From positions 112,407 through 176,406 of the forward strand of contig NZ_JAEHFY010000006.1 of the NCBI RefSeq assembly GCF_016623585.1: a stretch of 64,000 nucleotides of DNA. The letters run 5' to 3'. Position numbers and translations under genes: made by a program. The notes under the pieces were generated by a model. It was given only the letters and a program-made list of their open reading frames with translations. It was not told the DNA's origin and did no database searches. How positions within the stretch are numbered: the stretch's first letter is position 1; each line of letters opens with the position of its first letter. Shown one piece after another: positions 26,915 through 35,612 of this stretch. The stretch comes from Pedobacter segetis (lineage in GTDB: Bacteria > Bacteroidota > Bacteroidia > Sphingobacteriales > Sphingobacteriaceae).

Positions 26915-27152
26915 GTAGAGTAGCGGCAGCTTTTTTTCATACTTAAAATTGTCGTTTTGTGAATTGTCAATCAGTTCATTGTCAAGCTGGGCATTATCTC
27001 TCAGAGAATTGCCTCTCTGTGCATTGCCTCTCTGGGCATTGTCATTCTGAGCGAAGTCGAAGAATAAGAAACCACCTAATTATAAACAAAAAACTACATC
27101 AGCCAGCTGGCGCAGCGATGCTTGGCAAAGCGTGGGGAACGCCAAAATATTT
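26906..27152 (-). repeat. Dispersed intergenic element, copy 2 (reverse orientation), with seven 15-bp units
   Basis: The right-end phrase appears reversed as TTGCGTTAGG at 26906, includes the ctlX stop, and is followed by GCGGCAGC. The far end is near AACGCCAAAATATTTA (about 27139-27154). Inside, seven 15-base units run from 26948 to 27052: they read ATTG or ATTA, then variable bases ending in TGTGC, TGGGC or TGAGC, and lead into GAAGTCGAAGAAT. Confidence 0.75.
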
Positions 27153-27250
27153 ATCCTTTCTTAAAAATTACCCTTTACAAATTGTAAAACTTTTCTGATT
27201 TCTATATTTTACCATAATTTAATCACATTTTTGCGAAAAATATATAATAA

Positions 27251-28642
27251 ATGCAGAGCTACGAAGAATTTCTAGACCTTAGCGTTGGTTTCCCTCAAGA
27301 AGGTTTCGATATTATTGATGATGAACTTTATTTCCATGATCTAAACCTGATGGAAATGATAGAAACTTATGGTACCCCCCTTAGGTTTACCTACTTACCC
27401 ATCATCAGCAAAAAAATACAGCAGGCCAAGATATTGTTTCATACCGCCATCATCAAAAATAATTACAGAGGATCTTATAAGTATTGTTACTGCACCAAAA
27501 GCTCGCATTTTAAACATATTGTAGAAGAAGCCTTAAAAAACGACATCCACTTAGAAACTTCCTCGGCTTTTGATATGCCGATGATCGAAGCCTTGGAGAA
27601 AAAGGGAGCTCTTACAAAAGATGTTACCGTAATTTGCAATGGTTTCAAAACCTTTCAATACAAGCAGTACATCATTGATATGCTGCATGATGGTTATAGA
27701 AATATCATCCCAGTATTAGACAATAAAGAAGAGTTTAACCTTTACGACGATGAAGTTGACATCGATACGCCTTGTAATTTAGGTATCCGAATAGCCGCCG
27801 AAGAACAGCCAGATTCTCAGTTCTATACTTCAAGATTGGGCGTGAGGCAAGAAGACGTTATAGATTTCTATACTTCTAAAGTCTCTAAAAACCCTAATTT
27901 CAAAGTTAAACTGCTCCATTTCTTTATCAATTCTGGTATTACCGATACGCCTTACTATTGGAACGAATTAGAGAAATATGTTACGCTTTATTGTAAGTTC
28001 AAGAAAATAAACCCAGATCTAGATACTTTGGATATTGGCGGCGGTATGCCCTTTAAAGATTCTTTGGTTTTTGATTTCGATTACGAGTACATGATCAATG
28101 AGATCATTAAGCGTATCAAAGAAATTTGTGCCGAGCATGAAGTGATGGAACCTGATATCATTACAGAATTTGGTAAATATACGGTAGCAGAAGCCAGTGG
28201 TATCTTATATAAGGTATTGGGGCGTAAACAACAAAACGACCGTGAAAAGTGGTTGATGCTTGATGGTTCTTTTATCACCAATCTGCCCGATGTTTGGGCA
28301 TTAAACCAACGTTACGTTTTATTACCGATCAATAACTGGGATAGCGAATACGAACGTGTTAATTTAGGCGGTATTACCTGTGACGGACAAGATTATTACA
28401 ACCAGGAAGCCCATGTGGGTAACGTATTTATGCCTAAAACACGTAAAGTGCAGTTTTTAGGCTTTTTCCATACGGGCGCTTATCAAGAGGTGTTGAGTGG
28501 TTACGGAGGGATCCATCATTGTTTGTTGCCATCGCCTAAACAGGTGATCATCCGTAGAAACAGAGATGAAACTTTTAATTACGAGGTTTTTGGCGAAGAG
28601 CAAAACAGCAAACAAGTGATGAAAATATTGGGTTATTTATAA
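27251..28642 (+). CDS. speA: Arginine decarboxylase (PLP fold-type III)
   Basis: A 463-residue PLP-dependent decarboxylase making agmatine from arginine. It has the fold-type III barrel with the Lys-bearing strand near SYKYCYCTKSSHFKHI, then ICNGFKTFQYKQYII, the glycine-rich phosphate loop TLDIGGGMPF, and the C-terminal VHLGEC-like region as YLLPINNWDSEYERVNLGG and ITCDGQDYY. The length fits the compact SpeA-type of Bacteroidota, shorter than E. coli SpeA. It opens polyamine synthesis. It follows the arginine cluster after repeat DNA, and has its own terminator at 28666. Confidence 0.9.
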   Translation: MQSYEEFLDLSVGFPQEGFDIIDDELYFHDLNLMEMIETYGTPLRFTYLPIISKKIQQAKILFHTAIIKNNYRGSYKYCYCTKSSHFKHIVEEALKNDIHLETSSAFDMPMIEALEKKGALTKDVTVICNGFKTFQYKQYIIDMLHDGYRNIIPVLDNKEEFNLYDDEVDIDTPCNLGIRIAAEEQPDSQFYTSRLGVRQEDVIDFYTSKVSKNPNFKVKLLHFFINSGITDTPYYWNELEKYVTLYCKFKKINPDLDTLDIGGGMPFKDSLVFDFDYEYMINEIIKRIKEICAEHEVMEPDIITEFGKYTVAEASGILYKVLGRKQQNDREKWLMLDGSFITNLPDVWALNQRYVLLPINNWDSEYERVNLGGITCDGQDYYNQEAHVGNVFMPKTRKVQFLGFFHTGAYQEVLSGYGGIHHCLLPSPKQVIIRRNRDETFNYEVFGEEQNSKQVMKILGYL

Positions 28643-28665
28643 TCCCTGCAACCATTAAAAATCAG

Positions 28666-28692
28666 AAACTCCCAATTGGGAGTTTTTTTTTG
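28666..28692 (+). terminator. Rho-independent terminator after speA
   Basis: Perfect stem AAACTCCC / GGGAGTTT with the loop AATT, followed by a T run. It lies 24 bases after the speA stop. Confidence 0.93.
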
Positions 28693-28726
28693 AATATATT
28701 TATCATCAACAAATAAACTAGAAAAC

Positions 28727-29554
28727 ATGAAAAAAACCATATTTATTACAGGGGCATCATCAGGGATTGGAAAAACAACCGCATTATATTTTGCAAACAA
28801 AGGTTGGCAAGTAGCCGCTACCATGAGAAATATCAACGGTAAGGAAGAATTACAAGAAAACCAGAACATAAAGCTTTATCAATTAGATGTAACCGATGCT
28901 TCAAGCGTTAAAAGCGCAGTTGATAAGGCCATCAACGATTTCGGGAAAATTGATGTTTTACTAAATAATGCCGGTTTTGGCCTTTTTGGCCCGCTAGAAA
29001 CGGTAAGCGAAGAAACTTTGACGAAGCAGTTTAATACCAATATGTTTGGGGTTATTAGAACCATAAAAGAAATTTTACCCAACATGAGGGCCAATAGAAA
29101 TGGTTTGATCATCAACATTACTTCTATCGGGGGTTTGGTAGGTTTACCTTTTAACGCTATTTACCATGCAACAAAATTTGGACTGGATGGTCTTTCAGAA
29201 TCTTTAAAATATGAGCTAAAACAATTTAACATTGGTGTTAAAGTGGTGGCGCCTGGAGGTGTAAAAACAGATTTTGCTACCCGTTCTTTACACACCACCA
29301 TTGCCGAAGGAGAAAAAACGCCCTATGATGAAACCATCCATAAAGTGATGGCGAAATTTGGAGGCAGTAATGATAACTACTCGACACCAGAATACATTGC
29401 AAGCATCATTTATACCGCCGCAACCGATGGAAAAACCCAATTGAGATACATTGCCGGGAAAGATGCCGAAGCAACTTATGGTGCTTGGAAACAAACGGAT
29501 AATGAAAGTTTCTTTGATATGATCGAGGAAAGATTTGGTTTGAAAGACGCATAG
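28727..29554 (+). CDS. Short-chain dehydrogenase/reductase
   Basis: A 275-residue classical SDR. The NAD(P)-binding motif is TGASSGIGK near the N-terminus, followed by LLNNAGFGLFGP, catalytic Ser in NITSIGGLVG, and the YxxxK pair in YHATKFGLDGLSES. The Arg in the NADP region (ATMRNI) hints at NADP. Substrate unknown. It is followed 15 bases later by the exonuclease gene, so both may share a transcript. Confidence 0.92.
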   Translation: MKKTIFITGASSGIGKTTALYFANKGWQVAATMRNINGKEELQENQNIKLYQLDVTDASSVKSAVDKAINDFGKIDVLLNNAGFGLFGPLETVSEETLTKQFNTNMFGVIRTIKEILPNMRANRNGLIINITSIGGLVGLPFNAIYHATKFGLDGLSESLKYELKQFNIGVKVVAPGGVKTDFATRSLHTTIAEGEKTPYDETIHKVMAKFGGSNDNYSTPEYIASIIYTAATDGKTQLRYIAGKDAEATYGAWKQTDNESFFDMIEERFGLKDA

Positions 29555-29569
29555 CATCAATTTGTTTAA

Positions 29570-30277
29570 GTGAAAGATTATTTTCTTTTTATCGATACAG
29601 AAACATCAGGTTTGCCAAAAAAATGGGATTTACCTTATGATGCTCCCAATAATTGGCCACATATTTTACAATTGGCTTGGCTTATCTTTGATAAAGACGG
29701 AAATGAAATCAAAAGAGAAAACCACTACATCAGAAATGATAAGGTAAAAATCTCTAAAACCTCACAAAACATACATCATATCACTAAAGAGTTTTTAAAG
29801 AAAAACGGCAAAGAAATATCCCATGTTTTGCCAAGGTTTGCCAAAGATCTAGCAACCTACAAACCTTTAATAGTTGCGCATTTTGTAGAACTAGATTTTC
29901 ACATGGTCTCTGTAGAGTTCTTTAGGGAAAAAATTAATTCTTGTATTAATGAATTACCCGTTTTTTGCACCATGAAGGCCAGTAAACCGTATATTAAAAA
30001 TCCTTCTTTAAAATATTTAAAACTAAATAGGTTTTACAAAACACTTTTTAATAAACCTCCAGAAAAACTCCATGATGCGCTTGCGGATGCCGAATTAACA
30101 TCGGAGATATTTTTTCGCCTATTAAAAAACGGAGAGATAAACAATGAGGCAATTGCGCACCAACAAACCTTGTTCAACGCCAAAGAAGAAGAAATAAACC
30201 CTTTTTTTAAGTGGATCGGGTTGTTGATCATTATTTTATTAACCATCTTAATCAGTCATTTAGCCCATGGAAAGTAA
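29570..30277 (+). CDS. DnaQ-like 3'-5' exonuclease with C-terminal membrane anchor
   Basis: A 235-residue DEDD-type exonuclease. The first metal-binding motif is FIDTETSGLP at residues 6-15, the second lies in VAHFVELDFHMV, and the third is LHDALADAELTSEIFF (DEDDh type). A hydrophobic segment closes the protein (KWIGLLIIILLTILISHLAH), so the enzyme is probably anchored to the membrane by its C-terminus. The start is GTG at 29570, because the fold begins immediately; no earlier ATG is available. The last 11 bases overlap the next gene, implying a coupled function with the cNMP/CBS/nucleotidyltransferase protein. Confidence 0.88.
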   Translation: MKDYFLFIDTETSGLPKKWDLPYDAPNNWPHILQLAWLIFDKDGNEIKRENHYIRNDKVKISKTSQNIHHITKEFLKKNGKEISHVLPRFAKDLATYKPLIVAHFVELDFHMVSVEFFREKINSCINELPVFCTMKASKPYIKNPSLKYLKLNRFYKTLFNKPPEKLHDALADAELTSEIFFRLLKNGEINNEAIAHQQTLFNAKEEEINPFFKWIGLLIIILLTILISHLAHGK

Positions 30278-32180
30278 ACTAGAACTGCTTAAGGAAACGC
30301 AGCCGTTTAAACTGTTACCAGAAGATGTTTTGATCGGGATCGCAGAAATTTTGGAAGAAGTATATTATCCTAAAGAAAAGCTGCTTTACCAACAAGATAC
30401 CACCAAGTTAAAAGGCCTGGATATCATCGCCGAAGGCAATTATGAATCTTTTTTTTACGATGCCGGCCACAACAGAAGAGATTTAGAGATCTTAGAAAGG
30501 GGCAGCACATTTGGCGGGATCTCTGTTTTATTGAATAAAAAAAGAGCTTTAAAAACCATCATCGCAAAAAAAGGGACAAAAGTTTATCATCTCCACAGAA
30601 AAGAGTTTAGAAGCTTGTGTGCCGCTTACGAAGATTTCTTCCACTTCTTTACCTCAGATTTTGGCAAAAGGATGTTAAACGAAGAATTTGCCAATTTTTA
30701 TAGAAAACCAGCCTCTTTTGAAGAAAGTTACATTGCCTCAGAACAATTATACTCTCGCAAAATTGAAGGGGTAATCTATAAGGATCTGGTTACGGCAAAT
30801 CACAACACACCAATTTTTGAGGTAGCAAAAAAGATGTCGGCCAATAAAGTAAGCTGCCTTTTTGTAGAAGATGATGATAAAAACATTGTAAGTTTTGTTA
30901 CCGATATTACCCTTAGGGATAAGGTAATAGCCGGCCAAAGACATTCTGAAGACCCCATAAACACGGTTGCAGATAAAAATATAGTTGCTATTTCTAAAGA
31001 AGCTTACATTTACGAAGCTATATTGATGATGTTTAGAACAAAATCTCGCTACCTTTTGGTAGCAGATGGCAATAATGGTTATTTGGGTTTCTTAAGTAGA
31101 AACAGGTTATTGAGCGAACAAGCCCAATCTCCGCTCTTATTTATACAATCGGTTAAACTGGCGCAATCTTCTAAAGAATTAAAATCTAAATGGCAAAAAG
31201 TGCCAAACATAGTTTCGCAACTCTTGGGGCGTGGCGTACATGCAGAGATCGTAAACGAGGTCATAACCACCATTGCCGATACCATTTCTTTAAAAGTGAT
31301 AGAAGAGGTTTTCTCTGAAATTGGCCCGGCACCCGCTAAGTTTGTTTATATTGTTTTAGGCAGTGAAGGGCGTAAAGAACAAACCCTAAAAACCGACCAA
31401 GACAATGCGATTATTTACGAAGATAAGGCCAACGAACAGCGAGAATTAGTGAGGGGCTACTTTTTGGATTTTTCTACCAGAATATCAGATAAACTGAACG
31501 ATATAGGCTTTGATTATTGTACCGGTGGTTTTATGGCCAAAAACCCACAATGGACACATTCTTTATCTCATTGGAAAAACAACTATAAAACATGGATTGA
31601 AGATGCCCTGCCAGAATCTGCCATTAAATTTTCTACTTTTTTTGATTGTAGGGCCATTTATGGATATACTCCTATTATTGATGAATTAAGAGAATTTGTT
31701 GATAGTGAACTAAAAAACCCCGCCGAGAAATTCTTTGCTTACATGGCCAAAAATGCACTTCAATATGAGCCTCCATTAACCTTCTTTAAAAACATCAAAA
31801 CCTTTACCCAAGATAAAAAAGAAGTTTTCGATATTAAAAGAGCCATGACACCCATTGTTGATTTAGTTAGGGTTTATGCTTTGCAAAACCGCATTTTCCA
31901 GAAAGAAAATACAGGCGAGCGGCTAAAAGCTTTAAAAGAAATCGGGGTTTTTACAGAAACACAACTTAATGAATTGATGCAATCTTACTATTATTTAATG
32001 AGCTTAAGGCTAAGAAAACAAGCCCAACAAATTTTAGAAAACAAATTAGAACCTAATAATACCGTAGATATTGAATCTTTGACAAAGATAGAACTGGTTA
32101 CGCTTCGAGAGATCTTTAAAACCATATCTAATTTTCAAGAGGGGATCAGGATAAAATTTACGGGGGGTAACTTATTGTAA
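30267..32180 (+). CDS. cNMP-binding, CBS and DUF294 nucleotidyltransferase protein
   Basis: A 637-residue multidomain cytoplasmic protein. Order: cyclic-nucleotide-binding-like domain (about 10-130, with LERGSTFGGISVLLNKKRAL), a pair of CBS domains (about 175-290), a DUF294 nucleotidyltransferase domain with GSEGRKEQTLKTDQDNAII near residues 365-385 that keeps the acidic metal ligands, and a helical DUF294 C-terminal domain to the end. This architecture is linked to regulated nucleotidyl transfer, possibly onto a protein; the substrate is unknown. It overlaps the exonuclease by 11 bases. Such pairs recur in other phyla, which supports a shared pathway. Confidence 0.92.
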   Translation: MESKLELLKETQPFKLLPEDVLIGIAEILEEVYYPKEKLLYQQDTTKLKGLDIIAEGNYESFFYDAGHNRRDLEILERGSTFGGISVLLNKKRALKTIIAKKGTKVYHLHRKEFRSLCAAYEDFFHFFTSDFGKRMLNEEFANFYRKPASFEESYIASEQLYSRKIEGVIYKDLVTANHNTPIFEVAKKMSANKVSCLFVEDDDKNIVSFVTDITLRDKVIAGQRHSEDPINTVADKNIVAISKEAYIYEAILMMFRTKSRYLLVADGNNGYLGFLSRNRLLSEQAQSPLLFIQSVKLAQSSKELKSKWQKVPNIVSQLLGRGVHAEIVNEVITTIADTISLKVIEEVFSEIGPAPAKFVYIVLGSEGRKEQTLKTDQDNAIIYEDKANEQRELVRGYFLDFSTRISDKLNDIGFDYCTGGFMAKNPQWTHSLSHWKNNYKTWIEDALPESAIKFSTFFDCRAIYGYTPIIDELREFVDSELKNPAEKFFAYMAKNALQYEPPLTFFKNIKTFTQDKKEVFDIKRAMTPIVDLVRVYALQNRIFQKENTGERLKALKEIGVFTETQLNELMQSYYYLMSLRLRKQAQQILENKLEPNNTVDIESLTKIELVTLREIFKTISNFQEGIRIKFTGGNLL

Positions 32181-32289
32181 ACATGGTCCAAAAACAATCC
32201 CATAAATATTAAAATAGATTTTTAGACGTGATAAATTACATTTTCATTTGATCTATCTTACCCTAAACATGGCTTTTTAAATTTGTAAA

Positions 32290-33501
32290 TCAACTCAAAA
32301 AAACCCCCATTAAAACCCCAAAAAGAATAATGTAGGGAGTTTTAATCTTAGTGAACCTCAAGATCAAAAAAGTAGCCAGCATAATACCAAAACTCAAAAA
32401 ATTTAGCCCAACTGGTGCAACCAATAAAAAGAAGGCTGCTATCATAAAGCCAACTGCAACTGCATTAATACCACTTAAAGAGCGTTTTATCCGTGTGATT
32501 TTCTTCAAATCTTCCCAAAAAGGCACAATAAATAGCACCAAAATCATTCCTGGCGCATTAATACCAACAACGGCAATTAAACTCCCCAATATTTGCCCAC
32601 CTATCCCATAACCCCTATTTCCTAGAGACATAGCGCCCAAAAACGAAGTAAATGAAAAAGTTGGCCCAGGTATCATCTGCTGAAACGCAAAACCCGATAA
32701 AAATTCGGCACCTGTTAAATAATGTTTAACATCTACAAATTCTGTGTACATCAAAGGCACTAAAACCTGCCCACCGCCAAAAATGATAATTCCGTTCCTA
32801 TAAAAATTCTCAAATAACCTAATAGGTAAGCTAAATGGGGATGTTCTATTTATTATCGCTCCTAAAAGCCCGAAAAGCAAAAGGATACCAATAAAATAAG
32901 CAACTTTTCTGGTGTTGATATTAGAAAACAATTTGGTTCTTAATTGGTCTTCCTCCACCTTGGTTTCAGTTGCCGAACTGATGATGCCTCCCAATAAAAT
33001 CAATATCGGGAAAGCATAAGGGCTTCTTAAAATTAAACTTGCCGCAATAGCGCATAAACATAAAATAATATTGACTTCTGATTTTAAGGCCGTTTTACCA
33101 AAGGAATATGCTGCAAAAGCAACAATACCCAAAGCAACGGGTTGTATAAAACTTAAGACTTTGGTAAATTGGGCGTTTAGCGATAGGCTGCCATAACTAA
33201 TGGCAATAAAACACATTATCGCTGCCGAAGGAACGGCCCAAATTAAAAAAGTGATAAGCGAAAGCCACAAACCACCAATTTTATAGGCAACGCCAATTAT
33301 TGTTTGCGTAGAAGAAGGCCCTGGTAAAATCTGGGTTAAGGCATAAAGCTCCATCAACTCCTCTTCTGTTAAATAGTTCCTCTTTCTAACAAAATCGTTC
33401 AATAAAATAGCCAAATGGGCCTGCGGGCCGCCAAAAGAAGTCAGCATAAAAGCCAAAACATCTCCCAAAAAAACCAGATTTCTAAACTTCTTGCCTTTCA
33501 T
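32290..33501 (-). CDS. chrA: Chromate-transporter (ChrA/CHR) family protein
   Basis: A 403-residue bidomain CHR-family transporter with about 10-12 membrane segments. Each half holds one CHR signature: FMLTSFGGPQAHLAILLNDF with LTQILPGPSSTQTIIG in the first, and IIFGGGQVLVPLMYTEF with FQQMIPGPTFSFTSFLGAM in the second. Family members export chromate or related anions. No other metal-resistance gene is adjacent, so substrate is not certain. The last segments continue to the C-terminus. A 109-base gap separates its stop from that of the convergent cNMP/CBS gene. Confidence 0.9.
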   Translation of the reverse strand: MKGKKFRNLVFLGDVLAFMLTSFGGPQAHLAILLNDFVRKRNYLTEEELMELYALTQILPGPSSTQTIIGVAYKIGGLWLSLITFLIWAVPSAAIMCFIAISYGSLSLNAQFTKVLSFIQPVALGIVAFAAYSFGKTALKSEVNIILCLCAIAASLILRSPYAFPILILLGGIISSATETKVEEDQLRTKLFSNINTRKVAYFIGILLLFGLLGAIINRTSPFSLPIRLFENFYRNGIIIFGGGQVLVPLMYTEFVDVKHYLTGAEFLSGFAFQQMIPGPTFSFTSFLGAMSLGNRGYGIGGQILGSLIAVVGINAPGMILVLFIVPFWEDLKKITRIKRSLSGINAVAVGFMIAAFFLLVAPVGLNFLSFGIMLATFLILRFTKIKTPYIILFGVLMGVFLS

Positions 33502-33768
33502 ACATTAACTTTTAGGGAGTTCTAATAATTTTGGATGTTAGTGTTCTTAATGTTAGAACAATGTAAACGTTAAAAACAATTCAATCATTCCGTACTTCAA
33601 TAATCCATTAATAATTCTTTACTTCAATCGCCCCTTTCCATAACACAATCATCTTGCTTCTTGCCTCTTTTTTTCTTGTCTCTTGGTTCTTGGTTCTTGC
33701 TTCTTGGTTCTTGCCTCTTGGCTCTTTTTTCTTGTCTTTTATTTCTCGTCCCTAAAATATAGATCCAA
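33502..33768. other. Gap with low-complexity T/C-rich repeats
   Basis: The right half of this gap (about 33654-33745) is built of seven-base words TTCTTGG, TTCTTGC and CTCTTGG in tandem with T runs. The left half shows nothing recognisable apart from AT-rich DNA that must hold the chrA promoter. Confidence 0.7.
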
Positions 33769-34095
33769 TCAATCCTCCATCTCATCTTGTAAGCTATTAT
33801 AAACGCCCATCAATTCGTTTAGGGCATGCTGGTCTTTTATCTTTTTGGCAACCTCCATTCCTTTTTGGTAAACTTTTAAGGCATCGTAAGGTTTTTGCAT
33901 CCCCTCATACAATTTACCCAGGTGATAATAGGTTCCCACGTAATCTTCATGGTTTTTTACAAGGTCTAAGTAAAACCATAATGCTTTTTCTTGGTTATTT
34001 AAACGAAGATATTCAGTTGCCAAAGCATATTTTAAAAATGGGTCGTTAGGTTCATTACCTATAAACTCTAATAATTTGTCCAATCTGTTTATCAT
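33769..34095 (-). CDS. Small tetratricopeptide-repeat protein
   Basis: A 108-residue cytoplasmic protein with about two TPR units (DPFLKYALATEYLRLNNQEK and YVGTYYHLGKLYEGMQKPYD), and a helical tail. TPR units usually mediate protein-protein contacts. Short TPR proteins of this kind are common in Bacteroidota without a known role. It is on the minus strand and divergent from etfB with a 182-base shared upstream region. Confidence 0.85.
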   Translation of the reverse strand: MINRLDKLLEFIGNEPNDPFLKYALATEYLRLNNQEKALWFYLDLVKNHEDYVGTYYHLGKLYEGMQKPYDALKVYQKGMEVAKKIKDQHALNELMGVYNSLQDEMED

Positions 34096-34277
34096 CGTTT
34101 TATAAAGCGGCTTATTTAATTAAATTTGTAAAACCAATTATATGAAACTATCATGATTATACAAAACTTCTCTGGGTATCATTTCATGATCGTTTTATTA
34201 CCATTAAAAATTTAGTGAAACCATATAACTTGAGTACCTTTAAAAACAATAGTAAAAAAACTAAAAACAATAGATAA

Positions 34278-35018
34278 ATGATGAAAATTTTAGTTTGTAT
34301 TAGTAACGTACCAGATACTACCACAAAAATAACTTTTACCAATGATAACACCCAGTTTAATCAAACAGGCGTTCAATTTGTTTTAAACCCTTATGATGAG
34401 ATTGCACTTTCTAGGGCTATAGAGCTTACAGATAATGGAAACGGAACGGTAACGGTCATAAACGTTGGCGATGCGAGTACAGAACCAACCATCAGAAAAG
34501 CACTGGCAATTGGCGCAACAGACGCGGTAAGGATAAATGCATCACCAAAAGATGCTTATTTTGTAGCAAAACAAATCGCAAATTACGCCAAAGACCAAGC
34601 TTATGATCTAATCCTCACCGGACGCGAATCTATAGATTATAACGGGGCAAAAGTAGCAGCAATGCTAGGCGAGCTAATGGACATTCCTTCTGTTTCTATC
34701 ATAAAAAAGTTAGATGTTGATGGCGATAAAGCAACCGTAGAACGTGAAATTGAAGGCGGCAAAGAAGTGTTGACCATCCCTTTTCCTTTTGTTGCAGGTA
34801 CCGCCGAAGGCGTTGCAGAATGGAAGATCCCGAACATGAGAGGGATCATGAGCGCAAGAACAAAACCACTGACCGTTGTAGAGGCCATAGAAGTAAAAAA
34901 ATTGTCGGATATTGTAAAGTTTGAAACCCCGGCTCCTCGTGGCGCAGTTAAATTGGTTGATTCATCAGAACCAGAAAAACTGATCGAGCTTTTACACAGC
35001 GAGGCAAAAGTTTTTTAA
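34278..35018 (+). CDS. etfB: Electron transfer flavoprotein subunit beta
   Basis: A 246-residue EtfB that pairs with EtfA to carry electrons from acyl-CoA dehydrogenases to the quinone pool. The N-terminal ILVCISNVPDTTTKITF, then FVLNPYDEIALSRAIEL, VGDASTEPTIRKALAIGATD, the signature region SARTKPLTVVEAIE, and LTGRESIDYNGAKVAAMLGE are typical. The start is the first of two ATG codons. The partner gene is 624 bases downstream, separated by repeats; normally the two are almost adjacent. Confidence 0.95.
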   Translation: MMKILVCISNVPDTTTKITFTNDNTQFNQTGVQFVLNPYDEIALSRAIELTDNGNGTVTVINVGDASTEPTIRKALAIGATDAVRINASPKDAYFVAKQIANYAKDQAYDLILTGRESIDYNGAKVAAMLGELMDIPSVSIIKKLDVDGDKATVEREIEGGKEVLTIPFPFVAGTAEGVAEWKIPNMRGIMSARTKPLTVVEAIEVKKLSDIVKFETPAPRGAVKLVDSSEPEKLIELLHSEAKVF

Positions 35019-35023
35019 AATAA

Positions 35024-35178
35024 TTAGGGCGTTCGGGCGGGCTGTACGCTATATCTTTTTTTATTTGTCATCAAAGCATTGTCGCCTTGAGCATTCTCAC
35101 TCTGAGCGAAGTCGAAGAGAAATCGAGGAGGGAATTAAAGGACAAATAAAAAAAGGATACCGCTTCCATCCCTAACGC
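35024..35178 (+). repeat. Dispersed intergenic element, copy 3
   Basis: Starts TTAGGGCGTTCGGGCGGGCT 6 bases after the etfB stop and ends CATCCCTAACGC. It contains a 15-base-unit core at about 35081-35110 (GCATTGTCGCCTTGA, GCATTCTCACTCTGA) followed by GCGAAGTCGAAGAG, and an A/T-rich hairpin. The same right end occurs at 22.8 and 44.3 kb. Confidence 0.8.
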
Positions 35179-35188
35179 AAAACCTATG

Positions 35189-35420
35189 TTGAGGTTGAGA
35201 AATGAGGTTGAGGTTGAGAAATGAGGTTGAGAAATGAGGTTGAGGTTGAGAAAAATGAGGTTGAGAAATTAGGTTGAGGTTGAGAAAAATGAGGTTGAGA
35301 AACTAGGTTGAGGTTGAGAAATGAGGTTGAGGTTGAGAAAAATGAGGTTGAGAAACTAGGTTGAGGCTGAGAAAAATTGAGGTTGAGAAAAATTAGGTTG
35401 CGAAATGAGGTTGAGATTAC
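35189..35420. repeat. etf repeat array A (GAGGTT words)
   Basis: About 230 bases of alternating modules: TGAGGTTGAGAAA and TGAGGTTGAGGTTGAGAAA, with one or two GAGGTT words per module and 1-3 extra A bases. Strongly purine/T biased on the plus strand. No coding signal, since frames through it are simple repeated words. Confidence 0.9.
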
Positions 35421-35443
35421 GGTTGGGCAAATTTGCAAAGCCA

Positions 35444-35612
35444 AGCCTAGCGTAGCGCAACCTCAGCCTAGCGAAGCGCAGCCTCAACCTAGCGCAGCGC
35501 AACCTCAGCCTAGCGAAGCGCAACCTCAGCCTAGCGCAGCGCAACCTCAGCCTAGCGAAGCGAAACCTAGCGAAGCGCAACCTCAGCCTAGCGCAGCGCA
35601 ACCTAGCGAAGC
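35444..35612. repeat. etf repeat array B (CCTCAG/CCTAGC words, 21 or 15 bp)
   Basis: Six units of 21 bases (CAACCTCAGCCTAGCGAAGC plus G) and three 15-base versions lacking the CCTCAG hexamer. Units alternate between GCGAAGCG and GCGCAGCG endings. The word CAACCTCA is the reverse complement of TGAGGTTG in array A. The array ends 30 bases before the etfA ATG. Confidence 0.92.

Noticed and set aside
26959..27198. Open frame reading NCQSVHCQAGHYLS and HSERSRRI
   Set aside because: It is the 15-base repeat array and SER-type repeat read as protein, a common false gene.
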